A program made the position numbers and the translations under genes. A stretch of DNA of 64,000 bases, from contig JAVHNS010000001.1 of NCBI GenBank assembly GCA_036872755.1, forward strand, positions 3,844,001-3,908,000, in the 5' to 3' direction. How positions within the stretch are numbered: the first letter of the stretch is position 1; the number at the start of each line of letters is the position of its first letter. The DNA comes from Orbilia blumenaviensis (Eukaryota > Ascomycota > Orbiliomycetes > Orbiliales > Orbiliaceae). The notes beneath the pieces are model-generated. The model was not told where the DNA came from, made no database searches, and was given only the letters and a program-made list of their open reading frames with translations. Positions 1 through 10,000 of this stretch are shown piece after piece.

Positions 1-398
1 AACAATCCCTGCTTCGACTGGCGTTTCGTGGGAGTCTAGAGCTCGAACGCCGAAGTTGACGCTGCGGGATCGCTGGACTTGTGTCGGCTCTGGTGGGCGT
101 TCGACGAGCTCCAGCTGATACCCGGCTTCTAGTTTCCTTCGAAATCTTGCCGAAATGACACGACATAGAAAACTGATCAATACCCATAGAACCTGGATAC
201 ATATTATAATGTCAACCTCGGGGTTTCCCACGCATTACCATTGTCCATGAGTATTTCGGTTAGGACTTACAAAAAGGCCACCCAAAACCTAATTAAGATA
301 TCAGGTTAGGAGCCCTCGATCATTAGCCATCTCGCAGAAGAGATATGACTTACGAATAGAAATCGATACAGATTTGACCACGACTTCCAAAACGTCAT
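1..398 (-). CDS. Putative single-pass membrane protein, N-terminal part (runs off left edge)
   Basis: I do not recognise this family. Three exons on the minus strand join without a stop: ATG at 398 to 354 (15 codons), 288-271 (6 codons) and 192 to the window edge (64 codons). Both introns have GTAAGT donors, CTAAC-like branch sites and AG acceptors, and both are phase 0. The joined peptide starts MTFWKSWSNLYRFLF and builds one strongly hydrophobic segment (about residues 11-34) that exists only if both introns are removed. It is followed by a basic stretch (ARFRRK) and a hydrophilic, Pro/Arg/Ser-containing tail. This suggests a membrane anchor with a cytosolic tail under the positive-inside rule (inference). 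Further exons may lie upstream of 398, so the start is uncertain. Splice-signal quality and the hydrophobic continuity are the only support. Confidence 0.45.
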
Positions 399-1719
399 CT
401 TGAATTCAATTTCCTATAATTAAGACATCTCGCCTTATTAGTATGTCTTCAAGTCAACTCGCCACTCCAACCCCTTTCTTCTATAGCACTTGAATTTATC
501 CTCGTATTATTGGAGAGAAGCACTTACGGATTAATTTACCACTCAATTATTCCAGGGAAAAACCCAATATCGGGCTCAAGCCTTATCCCAACCACCCAGC
601 TCGTTAAATCTATCAAGTTACCGTATCGGCGCTCCTGGTAACCTTGCTTCTTGAGCCGTAGTTAAAAGAGAAGACTGGGCCGATGATGAACTGGACCTCA
701 GTTCGCAGGACCAGTATCAGTCGCTGAATTAGTGCCGGCTACTATAGCATTAGACCCTTGATTGCTCGCGGGTACCTGCATATAGAATACCATTAGCCAC
801 GTTGTACAGGGATAGCACACTAGTGAGGCCAAGAAGTACCGGATCTTGTAAGACTATCGGCACGGCGCACGATCGGGACGCCGCAGTAGCAAGAAATAGG
901 CTGTATCAGTTGGTATTTTGCGAAAGCACCAGATATTGGCAAACTATCAAGCCAGAGAAGAAAGAAGTTGTTTCTTCACCGATTCAACAGAGTAGGCGAT
1001 GGCGAATGGATGAAGTGGAGATGTTCGAAGGTAGTGATGATGATTCAAGAATAAGATGAGACAAGGATCTTGAGCCTGGTTTGGATGGCACTCCTAATGC
1101 TTTGAGAATTGAATAGCGAGTAGCAATTAAGTCCTACGATCTTGTTCAGCTAATAGGCTGCCATGAGGGGAGGCTGTTTGTAGGTTCTCGGCATCGCATT
1201 GTTCAGTACGAGGGCTGGAAGGGAGTTTGCGCTTTTTGGGAGATGTCAAGATATCACTATCGGTAGGCGAGGAATACAGCCTGATGATAAGGTAGGGTCT
1301 GTTTTATATAGAGTATATTGGGTATAAAGGGTAGAGATGTCCTTGGGGTCTGGCTTTGATGGTATTGAGGGAACTTATGAGGAGCAGAAGGAAGTTGAGA
1401 TATTCTGATATAGCTGAGGGAGTGCTCTCTAGCCTGGTTCTTAAGTAAGTACTCAAGCAAATTATAGGGACCCAGCCTAACGAGACCAGGCCCAGCTGGT
1501 AGCTGTATAAACCATATCTAGGCAGCATACACGTTTTGCGTTGACACCTAAAGTGCAACATATCTTCTGAGAACCAGATTGAATCTTGTTAACCTCTAAA
1601 TCCAACCATTTGCAATTCGCCGAGGGTAAAATAGTATTAATCGTTAGTAGAAGATAAAAGGAGCTAATTTTACATAATAAATTCCTAGGGAGGTCCTCTA
1701 GAATGATTGTGAATTCTCA
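399..1719. other. Intergenic stretch, no supported gene
   Basis: Short open frames occur here (for example 802-1059 + and 1304-1561 -). None shows a recognisable domain, convincing splice continuation or protein-like composition. Part of it must be the 3' flank of PUF6, which ends at 1720, and the 5' flank of the partial gene at the left edge. Confidence 0.6.
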
Positions 1720-3934
1720 TCATTTCTTCTCCTTCAACAAGTCTAGGATCAACTCTGTTCCTTTGTTGCCAGACTTCTTTGCTGCTTTGAGGGCTGCTTG
1801 TTCACTTTTCCCTGACAGTATCTTCTTGATTTTTGCCTTCTCACTTTCGGGGACTCTCTCACTCTCTAATAGGGTAGCAATAAGATAGGAATTGCCACCT
1901 GTTGCCCAGGATGCCATATTCGACTCGATCTTTGGGATCAAGTAATTATAGAACTCGATTGGTGGATCAGATACTAAATAGACAACAGTCAGATATTTCC
2001 AAGAACGAGGTGGAAGCTTTAATAAGTACGTACGCTGAATCTTCTTTGTTTTGTTGTTGAAGAACCCTTCCTGAACTAGATTTTTCAGCATCCTACCGAG
2101 GTCCTTGTTGCTTTGGGCTTCTTCCCCTTCCGCAAGTGAGGCAATGGCTTCTTCGGCAGCTGACTTATCACCTTCTCCGAAAATAATAACTTCGGATGCG
2201 AATTGGCACCCGAGAGGAGAAGTGACTAAATCCGCGGCATGACTAGCCACAGACTTAAGAAGAGTAGGGCTTATGGCTTTCCTAAGTTCCTGTTGTCGAA
2301 CCTTAGGGTCTTTCTTACTGTATTCCCGAGATAAACAAGTTAGCGAACGATACTCTGTAAAGAATATACAACTAATTGGAACCTCGCACAAACCTTGTCT
2401 GAGCCCTAATTTTATCGATGTCTTCCAGCAATTCGATTTTCTGTGGGTGCATCAATTTCGTTTCTCTTCCGACTAGCGGGTAGAGTAACGGTATTCTAGC
2501 AACGGCATGTGTGGCAGCGCTCCCGTCGTCTAACTTGGATTGAATCTCTGGGAATACCGTCTTGCTCACTAACACTGTGTCGTCGACAACATCAAATATC
2601 GCCAATAGCACCATGCACCCGTGTTCATCCGCATAAAGCTCCTGGATGCTCGGCTTCAAGTTCTTCAGCATACCCTTTCGATCCTTCGCTGATCCCCATG
2701 CAAAACACCGCATAACAACCTGGGCGCCATCCTTAGAGAAAGTAATGTTTCCTAGCTGCTCCTTGACGACTTCGATAAATTCCGATGCCTCGTTTGACTC
2801 CGGTTTAACATTGAGGATGTATTCGAGCATCGCCTTGTGGAGAATCTGCAAGAACGTCATGTTCTTCTCAACCATCTGATTGATCAATTCGAACAAACTC
2901 TTCATGATAATCGATCTCTTCTCGGGATTTTCCTCCAACAGCGGTTTTAATGAAGCGGTTTTCGAGTCATCCTGTGCACACCGTTAGCCCTCCTAGCCTC
3001 AAACCCAGCGGGCCATCTATGGAAACTTACTTTGAAAATCGCATACTCCACTCCGTAAAATTCCCTGATAATCGAAGCCTTCTGTTTGGGCGTAGCATAC
3101 TCCCGGTATGCGTCGTCGATCACATAGCATGCTTCCTTATGCTTCGCCAACCGCCTGACATGCCCATAAAACTCCCCAATGATCATTTCTCTTGTCTCAG
3201 AGTTTCCATAATGCATCAACTTGACAACCAAGTACTTCCCGTACGCGCTTTCAGCCAACTGTATATATTCGCCCTTCAACTCCCTTGCAATCTCCTGTCG
3301 TCGCGCGGAGCTACCATATTTCACAGCAGTTTGGATCACACGGCTGGCATCGTGCTTGAATACCAACTCCTTGACACGGCCGGTTACGATGGTGAATAGT
3401 TCATCTGTAAGCTTCTTGCGTTCATCGAGGGGGACGTGCGACTTTCGGCGAAGGCGTTCCCAGATCTTTTTGGAGCGATGGATGACGTCGGCGTTCGGTT
3501 TGGCTTGTTTGCGTTCTGTGGCGAGTTTCTTTTGCGCGGCATGGGATTCTCGGGATTTGTTTACTATAAAAAAAAAATAAAAAATTAGAAGAAAATTTTT
3601 TAAAAAATTGAGAGTTTAGTCAACCGCAAGTGGAGGTTTGGGAAAATCTGGTGATCGAGACTTCTTGCTTACAGTTAACATTCCCATTGGCATTGCCCTT
3701 CTGAGCATTACCCTTGTTCTGAGCGGTATCTTTCGGTCCAGTCTCCTCCACATCATCCATTTCGGCATCACTACCACCTTGGTATTCGTCCCCATCGTCA
3801 TCGCTATCCTCAACCAAGTTCTTTCTTGGCTTCTTCTGATTCGAGAATCCCTTCTCGGATTCCTTAGACAACTTGACTTTCTTAAAATCGTTCCCAAGGG
3901 ATTTAACCTCCTGTTTTCGTTTCGAGGCTGCCAT
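1720..3934 (-). CDS. PUF6: Pumilio-family RNA-binding protein Puf6 (PUM3-like)
   Basis: This is a nucleolar Pumilio-repeat protein; in yeast Puf6 acts in 60S ribosome biogenesis and in ASH1 mRNA repression (family knowledge). I read four exons: 3934-3673, about 3564-3031, about 2972-2385 and about 2319-1720, giving roughly 660 residues, close to yeast Puf6 (656). The N-terminus is lysine-rich and then acidic (EDSDDDGDEY), typical of nucleolar proteins. The middle carries degenerate Puf repeats (VFKHDASRVIQTAVKYG, SAYGKYLVVKLMHYGN, FSKDGAQVVMRCFAWG). The C-terminal half matches the CPL region that follows the repeats in this subfamily (SPLGCQFASEVI, GGNSYLIATLL). The start is the first Met of exon 1. 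The gene lies on the same strand as RAD51 and DNA2 upstream, about 0.5 kb from the end of RAD51. Confidence 0.93.
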
Positions 3935-4443
3935 TGTTATTTTTCTTGTCGATGGAAGCCGTAATAATGTTTTTTTTCCCCGTAGACGTCGAGATGGGTT
4001 TTAGCTGAGTTTAGAAATTTTTGAAAAATTTAAGGTAAAGGCGACACAAACAAGCTAGACTTTTTTTTCCTTGGCGTGGCAGTTCGAGCGACAGCATATG
4101 ATTGGTTGATGGGACCACGAGAGCAACACGCAAGATTCTTAGCTAGTTATGAGACTCCCAAGGACTGTCAATTCTACGCAAGGCGATATAGGAGAACTGA
4201 TGTATTTTATGAGTAGTAGAAATTACATGCTCCTCCTTTAATAGCACATCCTCCAACTCCATGAAATCCATAAATCATGAGTAAAGGGACACTTGCGAGA
4301 CAGGATAAGAAAAACAAGCACTGTCGTTCAATAATTACAGTCGAAGCAAAGGGGACGAGGAAGGGAGGTTAAGTTTATGCACGCAGGGCGCTAGATAAGA
4401 AGATGCAAAAAAAGGAAAATCTTACGATGGTAGACCTTCAAAT
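3935..4443. other. PUF6 promoter and RAD51 3' flank
   Basis: About 500 bases lie between the PUF6 start and the RAD51 stop. They hold short A/T runs (for example the T runs near 3970 and 4062) and no supported gene. The region must contain the PUF6 promoter and the RAD51 polyadenylation region. Confidence 0.5.
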
Positions 4444-5959
4444 CTATCTTTCATGTGCCTCCATATCCTTCGGGCTTGGGTCACCAATACCATCCTCTGT
4501 CCACCAACGTTAGCAACCTTCCAGAATACTCGGGAGAAAACGGGGGAAAGGGAAAGACAAATGACGTACCATTAATTGCGAAGAGACATTCAGACTCCGG
4601 CAAACACGGCGAGTCATAAATTTTGCAAATACGAGTTTCTCCACGGCCCTTCTTCAACGAAAGTCTATTTTTCCGTATTAGTAACACCACACGACACCTT
4701 GGAACCCCATGGTAACGCAAACTTGCCTGGTAGTAGAAGCATGTGCAATAATATTTCCTCCAATAGGTTTCTTTGGGTCAGGATTGAATACAGCTCCGTC
4801 GACTTGCGCCACGACCTGATTCGTAATGACAACTGCAAGGCCGAATTCATCAGCCAACCTTTGCAGCTGCCTCATGAATCTCGCCAAGTGCATTTGTCGA
4901 GCGCTCAGATCTCCACGACCCGAGAAATCAGTACGATAGAGACTCGTCGCACTGTCCACTATAAGCAGCGAGAACCTTGTCTCGGTCATCATCTGCGCTG
5001 CCATATTTAGTAGCTGGAGCTGATGATCTGAGTTGTATGCACGAGCGTAGGCGACATTATCTAGGACCTCTTCACCATTGAGGCCGTAGCGTTGGGCGAC
5101 GGCGAGGAGACGAACAGGTCGGAAGGTACCCTCGGTGTCAATGTAGAGGCATTTTCCCTCACCACCACCCATATCAAGTGGTAGCTGACAGGTTACAGCT
5201 AAAGTATGGCATAGCTGACTCTTTCCCGTTCTAAACTCGCCAAATATCTCTGTAATAGATCCCGTCTCAACGCCACCGGCGAGAAGTGTATCAAGTTGTT
5301 TCGAACCCGTAGTGATTGAAATTAATTTACTTCGTTGTTCGTGAATGTCTGTGGCGGTCGTAAATCCCATCGGAACAAGCTTTGCAGCTAAATAGGAAAT
5401 AAGAAGAAAAAAAGAAAAACGTTGACCACGTTAGCGGATTCCTTCACAAGACAGCCGAGTTCATGGAAACGTGGGTTAACACCTACCTTCGGCAATTATT
5501 TTATCCGCCTTTGCCTCTGATATACCTTTGATGGTCAACAACTGTCGCTTCGAGCTACATTATCCCTCGATTAGCATCTTACGGTATAGGGATTTCTTCG
5601 TCTGGGACTTCATACGTATAGGCGACCGCTTCAACCGTATTATACCCAGCCTCAACAATGGCTTTGAGATCCCTTGCATGAATCCCATTGCCTTCAAGTT
5701 GTGAAAGTGGGGTAGGGGCACCATAGGCACTGGCGCCCTGCTCATCGTATTGTGTCGGTTCTTCGACGTCGCCCATGGTGGACGATGGTATAGTTCCGGG
5801 TGGAGGATCCGTAGTTGGGGAAGAAACTCTTTCGGTAGTCGCAGATGAAGGGTTCCGGGCGGTAATGCGATTATTTATGGGTGTCGTAGGTTGCTGGCGG
5901 GCGGATTTGCGGTGCTGCGGATTCACGGGAGGGACGTCAATATAAAAGTCATCGGGCAT
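4444..5959 (-). CDS. RAD51: DNA recombinase Rad51
   Basis: This is the eukaryotic RecA-family recombinase that forms filaments on single-stranded DNA and performs strand exchange in homologous recombination. I read five exons: 5959-5583, 5554-5487, 5387-4727, 4664-4570 and 4496-4444. Visible features are a helix-hairpin-helix-type N-terminal domain ([13 protein letters not shown]), Walker A GEFRTGKS, Walker [10 protein letters not shown], the conserved YNSDHQ and [13 protein letters not shown] segments, and the usual C-terminal [16 protein letters not shown] block. The third intron (4726-4665) has a GC donor. The frame opens at 5959, giving 417 residues. A downstream Met at 5776 ([14 protein letters not shown]) would give 356, nearer the family's usual length (about 340-350), so the Ser/Thr/Pro-rich first 61 residues are uncertain. 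DNA2 lies upstream on the same strand. Confidence 0.97.
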
Positions 5960-7043
5960 AGTACATGGGTCGTTGAAAGAAGGAAGCTTAGGCTAGCAGA
6001 CCGTCATCGGAAATGGACGGTCGAGCGACAAAAGAGTACGAATCCAAATTGTGATCAGAAGGAAAAAAGAGAGATAGAAAGGTCGCTGACAAATGAAGTC
6101 CTGGTGGCAATGGAATGTGGAGTCGAGATCTTCCCAGCTGGCGGGCTTAAGTTCGAAGCTGGAAGGTAAACATCGGCTAAGTCGCGGCCGCGTCACAACC
6201 AAACAGCTCTTAATGAGTCTCACGCTCTCACATGATCATGACTAATTCTCAAAATGCAACAGACGCAACGAAATCCAATCCACGAATCCCCGACATATCA
6301 GATACTAGCACAACACAAAATCGCATACTTAGCCAGACAGCAACAACTCTCAAACAAACTGGCTAACTAACTGGGTACCTAGGCAGCAACTGACCTATAA
6401 ACAGACAGGCCAATAACTTATAAACTAATAATTAATTCATAGAAAGACGGACTAGTAATTAACTTACAGACTCGCTGGCCAGTAGCTAGCTTACAAACTA
6501 GCTGAATCATAATAACTGTTAACTTGCCTAGTTACGAGACAGCTGGCTGGCTTAAAGTCTACCTGTAAACTTGTAAACCAGCTACTAGCCAGCCTATTTG
6601 TAAGTTACTCAAACTTGAATCTGACTGCTTCAATGACTTTTCATATTGTACCGCTGGTGTAAGAAATTTATTGTTATCTATTACCTGGGTATATATTATC
6701 TGTTATTTAGCGTTTATTATCTATCGCTGAGCCCGATTTACAGTCGGGCATATATATATAAACCCAGGTTTCCATTGTCCAAGGTCTTCCTAATAAAAAC
6801 CACCGGCATCCTAGACTTAGACTTGCACCATACAAACAATGATAACAATAATAATACAGTAGCAAAAGAAACCCGCTGAATTACATCCAAGTCATTCAAT
6901 AATAGAAAGAAGAAGAAAGAACAGATATAAAACAAACAAACCTGCGAAGTGAAGAGGGGGATGGGAGACGACCGAAAAAAAAAAAAAAAAAGGCTCGTCA
7001 TCCAACCCCCCCTCAATATGAAACCATGCGAATTCTAGCACCC
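5960..7043. other. RAD51 promoter and DNA2 3' flank, with degenerate short repeats
   Basis: No gene is supported here. Between about 6340 and 6620 the sequence is a loose array of words such as CTAGCTGGCTTA, ACTAACTGG, CTTACAAACTAGC and AACTTGTAAACC: an AT-rich, imperfectly repetitive tract. The part next to 5960 should contain the RAD51 promoter, and the part next to 7043 the DNA2 3' UTR. An 18-A run lies near 6975. Confidence 0.5.
6340..6620. repeat. Degenerate CTAGCTGGCTTA-like short repeats
   Basis: Variants of (C)TAACTGG, AGCTAGCTTACAAACTAGC and CTGGCTGGCTTA recur at irregular spacing over about 280 bases. The repeat is imperfect and seen by eye only. No terminal inverted repeats or coding potential were noticed, so I treat it as decayed low-complexity DNA and not as a mobile element. 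Confidence 0.4.
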
Positions 7044-10000
7044 TCACCTCAGATTATTCACAATATCTCTCAGCACGCCCCTCGAAGCCACCAATCCCCT
7101 CCCAACTGTCCCTCTCACAGGTCCATTTCCAAGCTTAACAACCCCACTCCCTTTCTTCCCCAGCACATCCAACAGACTCTTCTGCTGCTTATGCACAGGC
7201 CTCCTATTCTCCCCTCCGCCTCCTTCCAAACCCCTCCTCTGCTGCTCCACATCAAATCCCTTCACCGGACTTTGCGTTACCTGCGGTAACATTGGTATAT
7301 GATGCCCCAAATGCGCACCAGCCGGTAAATCATAAACCCACTCCCTCTCCTCCATCATCTCCACAAACTTCCTTAACAATTCATTACTCTTCAACGTAGT
7401 CCTCGACCCGATGATTAATAACTTCGTCTTTGCTCGTGTAAACGCCACATTGATTCGTCGCCAGTCCTTCAGTAGCTCCCCAACAATTTCTTTGTCGTTT
7501 GACCGCACAAGCGAGATGATGACGCAGTCCTTGTCGCGGCCTTGGAATTTGTCGGCTGTGTGCATTTCTACTGATGGGTGTGCGTGTAAAAGATGTTGGA
7601 TCGCCTTGATTTGAGATCTATAGACTGATACGACACCGATTTCGTTGGCGTCGACACCGCAGTGGAGGAAACCTTCTACCAGCTAAATTAAAATAGTTGT
7701 TAACCCATGCCATCCTAAAAAAAAAAGAATACACTAAAAAAAGGGAAAGGAATACCTGTCTCGTCAATTCCGCCTCAATAGGATTATATGTTCGATCACC
7801 CTTCTTCTCCTCCGGCGCAGACACCAGATCCGTATTCAAAAACCTTGCCTTAACATCCTCCTTTAACAGATCCCTAATCCAACATGCAACTCCACCACAC
7901 ACACTACCCCCCTCGGAGGAAGTAGAGGAAGAGGAAGAAGGCCTCCTATGAAACTTCTCCAAAGCCGCAATATTCGGAATACGAAGACTACCTTTCGCAA
8001 CCCCCTCAGTTCCACACTTCAACCTCCCCTCATAGATCAGATGATTCGACAAAGCCATAATGTCCTCGCACATCCGATACTGATGTTCCAAATTCACCAC
8101 AGAAGTAGGATGAGCGTCCGACAATAGTTTGAACAGACTGACATCCAACCCCCCTGCTTTCGCCTCGGAACTTCTCACCAACGGCGGCAGTTGGAAGTGA
8201 TCCCCGACGAGCACAAATTTCTTCGCCATACGTATGGGACCCACGCAAACGGGTAGTGTGATCTGTGATGCTTCATCGACAATACAGTAGTCGAAAACCC
8301 TCTCGGTGAACACAACATGATTAATAGACAAACACGTTGTTGCCACAACCTGCGGAGTATGATAAGCGTCTTGGATCTCCTCAAAACTCTTCTTTGGCGC
8401 ATTCGCCAAAACCGCAAATTTTTGAACTTCAGGGTGGACTTTAGACGTAGCTCCGAGGCGAAGGACCTTGATCGGATCGTTCTTGATCTTGAGAAGGATA
8501 TTGTCGACAGCAGTGTGCGTGTACGATGTAAGTAGTACAGTTTTCCCCTGATGAACCAGCGCCCGAATTATATGTGCAATTGTCGTAGTTTTCCCAGTTC
8601 CAGGCATCCCGAGTACCAATGCATAATCCTGCGCACTCATCACCTTCTCAATCGCATTCTTCTGATCGACATTAATCTTCCCTTGGCTCGCAGATGGGAG
8701 CGGATACGCCGTCGACGTCTGACTATAAACCGGCGGCGCTAACTCCACAATGACCTCCCTCAACCTCGGATTTCCATCAGCCTTCACCAACTCCACAAGA
8801 TTATTCCGAATAAGCGCCATTCCATTGCTGAACTCGTCCTTGTCAAGACGGTACGACACAAGTCCCTCTTGAGAACTCGGCGGTGGCAGCGGCTTAGTCG
8901 TTCCATCTTCCAGAATCTCCATGATGGCCGAAAAGGTCTGATTCTTCGTTTCGTGAAACCCAGGCTCCCTCACTCGAGAATTATGCAGCCTCCGATCAAC
9001 AGCTACCATAATCCACTGCGCAGACACCTTGATAACAAACCCCTTTGCCAGCGCAAAGTGTCCAACTTCGTCAGAAATAACAATCGCCTCACCAACCCCT
9101 ATCTGTGACTCTAGGAACGAAAACGAAGCTGATGGCGTCCGCTTCACAAATCGATAATGATAACGATTAATTTTTGAAACATTGTCGTTTGATGTAGATG
9201 CGGATTCTGGTATCATTTTCAGATCACCGAAGCACCTTCCGGCTGCTTCTCGTTCCTCGCTTGTCATGACCCATAATTCCTTCCGGAACCTTTCCATGTC
9301 CTTCTCTTCTTTCGAAAGAAGAGTTTCCCATTTGGAAAAGAACTCAGAATGGGTTTTGTTCAGATGGCTGGCTTCCTTTGTGAAAACCTCACCAACACCA
9401 CTCGTCTCCTCCGTCCCGTTTTCCATTGTCTAAGAAAAAAGAGCAATTCCTGTTAGTTCCCCAGTCCAACGCGTATCCTCAGAAGCCTTAGAGTGCTTTA
9501 CCTTATGGTACACAAAACAAGTAGTTTTGGCATAGCATCTACCACACATCCGTTTATCCTGCAGCATGGGCGGTAGATCAAGTTTACTATATATGTACCG
9601 CGCCAGATGATTTCTTCCAATCATCAAACCTCGCAGCTCATCCGAAAGATTAGGTACTCTGATCGTTTCCGCCTTTTCCATGTAATACAGAACGCCGCAT
9701 AGTGACTCAATATCTGAACCGATCAAGGGCCGGGGTTAGCAAAATCAAGAGATAAAGGGGGGGAAGAAATCCATTTTCGAAGGAAACCTACCATAACGAT
9801 CGGACATCAAAAGAGTGTAAAGCATCGTCTGAGCGCGATGGGCAATCTTCGCATTCTTCCCGGTTTTCAACTCAAGTGGAACCGTCAAAATACTCTGTCC
9901 ATTGATATCCCTCACGTCCGCCTCGATGGTGACATCTATATTACCCTTCAACCCAAACTTTGGTGACCATATATGTTCTTCGACATCTAAGACTTTCCGA

